6,982 bases of DNA from positions 1 through 6,982 of the forward strand of contig CAMLLK010000050.1 of NCBI GenBank assembly GCA_946480885.1, read 5' to 3'. Source of the DNA: an uncultured Thermoproteales archaeon (GTDB lineage: Archaea; Thermoproteota; Thermoprotei; Thermoproteales; Thermoproteaceae). The number at the start of each line of letters is the position of its first letter. Positions within the stretch are counted from its first letter, which is position 1. This document shows positions 6,277 through 6,982 of the stretch, piece after piece. The notes beneath the pieces are model-generated. The model had not been told where the DNA came from and ran no database searches. It saw only the letters and a program-made list of their open reading frames with translations. The position numbers and the translations under genes were made by a program.

Positions 6277-6779
6277 GCGGCATAGATATTGAACAGAAGA
6301 GAGCCGATATCCAAAAAGAATTAATGAGGAAGTGGTTAGCCGTTGAGAGAGTAGTCCAGACCGCCTCTGGCAAGTCGACGCCAGCTCTGTCGCAGGAAGA
6401 AGTTGCACAACGCCTATGGGCGGCGGCTGAGTATCTCGTTAGATCTGGCACTCTAGACGACATTGTTGAGTTACTAGCCACAGTGGTTATGGTATATGAC
6501 TTAGTGACTGATAGAATGGTTGACGAATTTGCAAAAAACGTCGTCAAGCCCGTAGGCCTACTAATTGACGGATTGACGAGGACCTCTCTACTTGAAGTAT
6601 TCGCAGAGGCGCTGGCAGACCCAGAGCTTGAAAAAGCTATACTAGATGTTAAAGAAGGGGCAAAGGTATCTACAGCTAAGATATTGTCGTTATTAAATAA
6701 CGACGAGGTTAAGAGGGGGATGTATATATTATTGACTTTTATGAAAGCCTTAGGCAAAGCCGCTAGACGTATAGACTAA
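6273..6779 (+). CDS. DUF1641 family protein coupled to sqr
   Basis: This 168-residue, mostly helical, cysteine-free protein has no signal peptide or transmembrane span. The family signature is the C-terminal half. GLLIDGLTRTSLLEVFAEAL (95-114) leads to VSTAKILSLLNNDEVKRGM (132-150) and YILLTFMKALGKA (151-163), the 'L..ll.dpdv.rgl.yll..lkalG' pattern of DUF1641. The biochemical function of the family is unknown. It recurs next to sulfide:quinone oxidoreductases in thermophilic archaea and next to formate dehydrogenase-type genes in bacteria. A role as a partner, scaffold or maturation factor of a membrane-linked redox enzyme is therefore inferred, not shown. The ATG start overlaps the sqr stop codon by four bases and has its own GAGG motif. 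A T-rich stretch follows the stop. Confidence 0.85.
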   Translation: MSGIDIEQKRADIQKELMRKWLAVERVVQTASGKSTPALSQEEVAQRLWAAAEYLVRSGTLDDIVELLATVVMVYDLVTDRMVDEFAKNVVKPVGLLIDGLTRTSLLEVFAEALADPELEKAILDVKEGAKVSTAKILSLLNNDEVKRGMYILLTFMKALGKAARRID

Positions 6780-6790
6780 AAAACATATTC

Positions 6791-6816
6791 TTTTAAAAAA
6801 ATACATTTTTTTAAAA
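6791..6816. terminator. AT-only perfect inverted repeat: terminator and/or operator
   Basis: The arms ttttaaaaaaa (6791-6801) and tttttttaaaa (6806-6816) are perfect 11-bp complements around a 4-base loop (taca). The site begins 12 bases after the DUF1641 stop. Its seven-T run (6806-6812) fits an archaeal T-rich terminator for the sqr unit. It also ends just four bases before the BRE/TATA region of the next gene, the usual place for an archaeal activator or repressor site. Both roles are possible. A stem of only A-T pairs would be weak as RNA at high temperature. Confidence 0.5.
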
Positions 6817-6820
6817 TAAA

Positions 6821-6830
6821 GTATATAAAG
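6821..6830 (+). promoter_or_regulatory. TATA box of the partial regulator gene
   Basis: The sequence gtatataaag lies 20-29 bases before the ATG at 6850, preceded by a purine-rich BRE-like aaaataaa. It is the best TATA match in the window, and its spacing predicts a leaderless transcript starting at the ATG. A second tatataa at 6843-6849 touches the start codon and is too close to serve this gene. Confidence 0.65.
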
Positions 6831-6849
6831 ACAATCCGTAAATATATAA

Positions 6850-6982
6850 ATGGATTCTCTGAGTTTAGAAATTCTAAAGACTTTTTTATCAGTACAATTA
6901 ACTAATGAAGACGGTGCGACAGTCTATAGAGTAAGGAAAAAACTCAATCTCTACCCTTCGTTTATCTATAAACTAATTCGAA
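6850..6982 (+). CDS. partial gene, probable winged-helix DNA-binding protein (N-terminus only)
   Basis: An open frame starts at ATG 6850 and runs off the window after 44 complete codons. It begins MDSLSLEILKTFLSVQL, followed by TNEDGATVYRVRKKLNLYPS and FIYKLIR. A first helix, the 'dGatvyrvrkkLnlypsfiYkli' pattern and its spacing resemble the start of an archaeal winged-helix regulator, with residues 22-44 as the helix-turn-helix. The family cannot be named from this fragment. The start is supported by a strong TATA box at leaderless distance. Its own promoter carries an adjacent palindrome, and it follows the sqr unit on the same strand, so autoregulation or control of sqr can be imagined but is not shown. 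Confidence 0.6.
   Translation, partial: MDSLSLEILKTFLSVQLTNEDGATVYRVRKKLNLYPSFIYKLIR

Noticed and set aside
6260..6757. Minus-strand open frame of 165 codons opposite the DUF1641 gene.
   Set aside because: It mirrors a recognisable DUF1641 protein and its Ser/Thr-rich translation has no family features.
6841..6849. tatataa directly before the last start codon taken as a TATA box.
   Set aside because: It touches the ATG at 6850. A better box 20-29 bases upstream explains that start, and no alternative downstream start is needed.

Overview
The window looks like a chromosomal segment of a hyperthermophilic crenarchaeon of the Thermoproteales, most likely a Pyrobaculum or close relative. The signs are a fused ThiD-ThiN enzyme in place of a bacterial ThiE, compact genes with overlapping ends, frequent AGA/AGG, ATA and TTA codons, and archaeal TATA-like boxes 20-30 bases before start codons. 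First genes of transcription units show no Shine-Dalgarno and look leaderless. The two internal operon genes each carry a GAGG motif. The assignment rests on family knowledge and composition, not on a search.

Layout. (1) Positions 1-81 hold the possible lysine/arginine-rich tail of an upstream gene and the promoter of thiDN. (2) thiDN (82-1434, +) makes thiamine phosphate from HMP-P. It converges with and overlaps by 65 bases a 5-formyltetrahydrofolate cyclo-ligase-like gene (1370-2134, -), a family that has been linked to thiamine metabolism by gene clustering. (3) A 35-base AT-rich divergent promoter region (2135-2169) separates that gene from a two-gene unit. This unit has a cytoplasmic protein resembling an ABC-transporter solute-binding protein (2170-3015, +), overlapped by 23 bases by a short chorismate-binding enzyme of the TrpE type (2993-4045, +). 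(4) A radical SAM protein with a reduced C-terminal SPASM/twitch-like region (4028-5026, -) converges on trpE with an 18-base overlap. (5) A second divergent promoter region (5027-5085) leads into sulfide:quinone oxidoreductase (5086-6276, +), translationally coupled through ATGA to a DUF1641 protein (6273-6779, +). (6) An AT-only 11-bp perfect inverted repeat and a strong TATA box precede a gene running off the window (6850 on), whose first 44 residues look like a winged-helix regulator.

The window therefore combines thiamine synthesis, an aromatic amino acid branch-point enzyme, an unassigned radical SAM enzyme and sulfide oxidation feeding the quinone pool. No tRNA, rRNA, CRISPR array, insertion sequence or long intergenic gap was seen. 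The points most worth following are the SBP-like/TrpE-like pair, the truncated N-terminal domain and altered signature of the TrpE-like enzyme, the hydrophobic tail that gene overlap creates on the cyclo-ligase-like protein, and the palindrome in front of the partial regulator.
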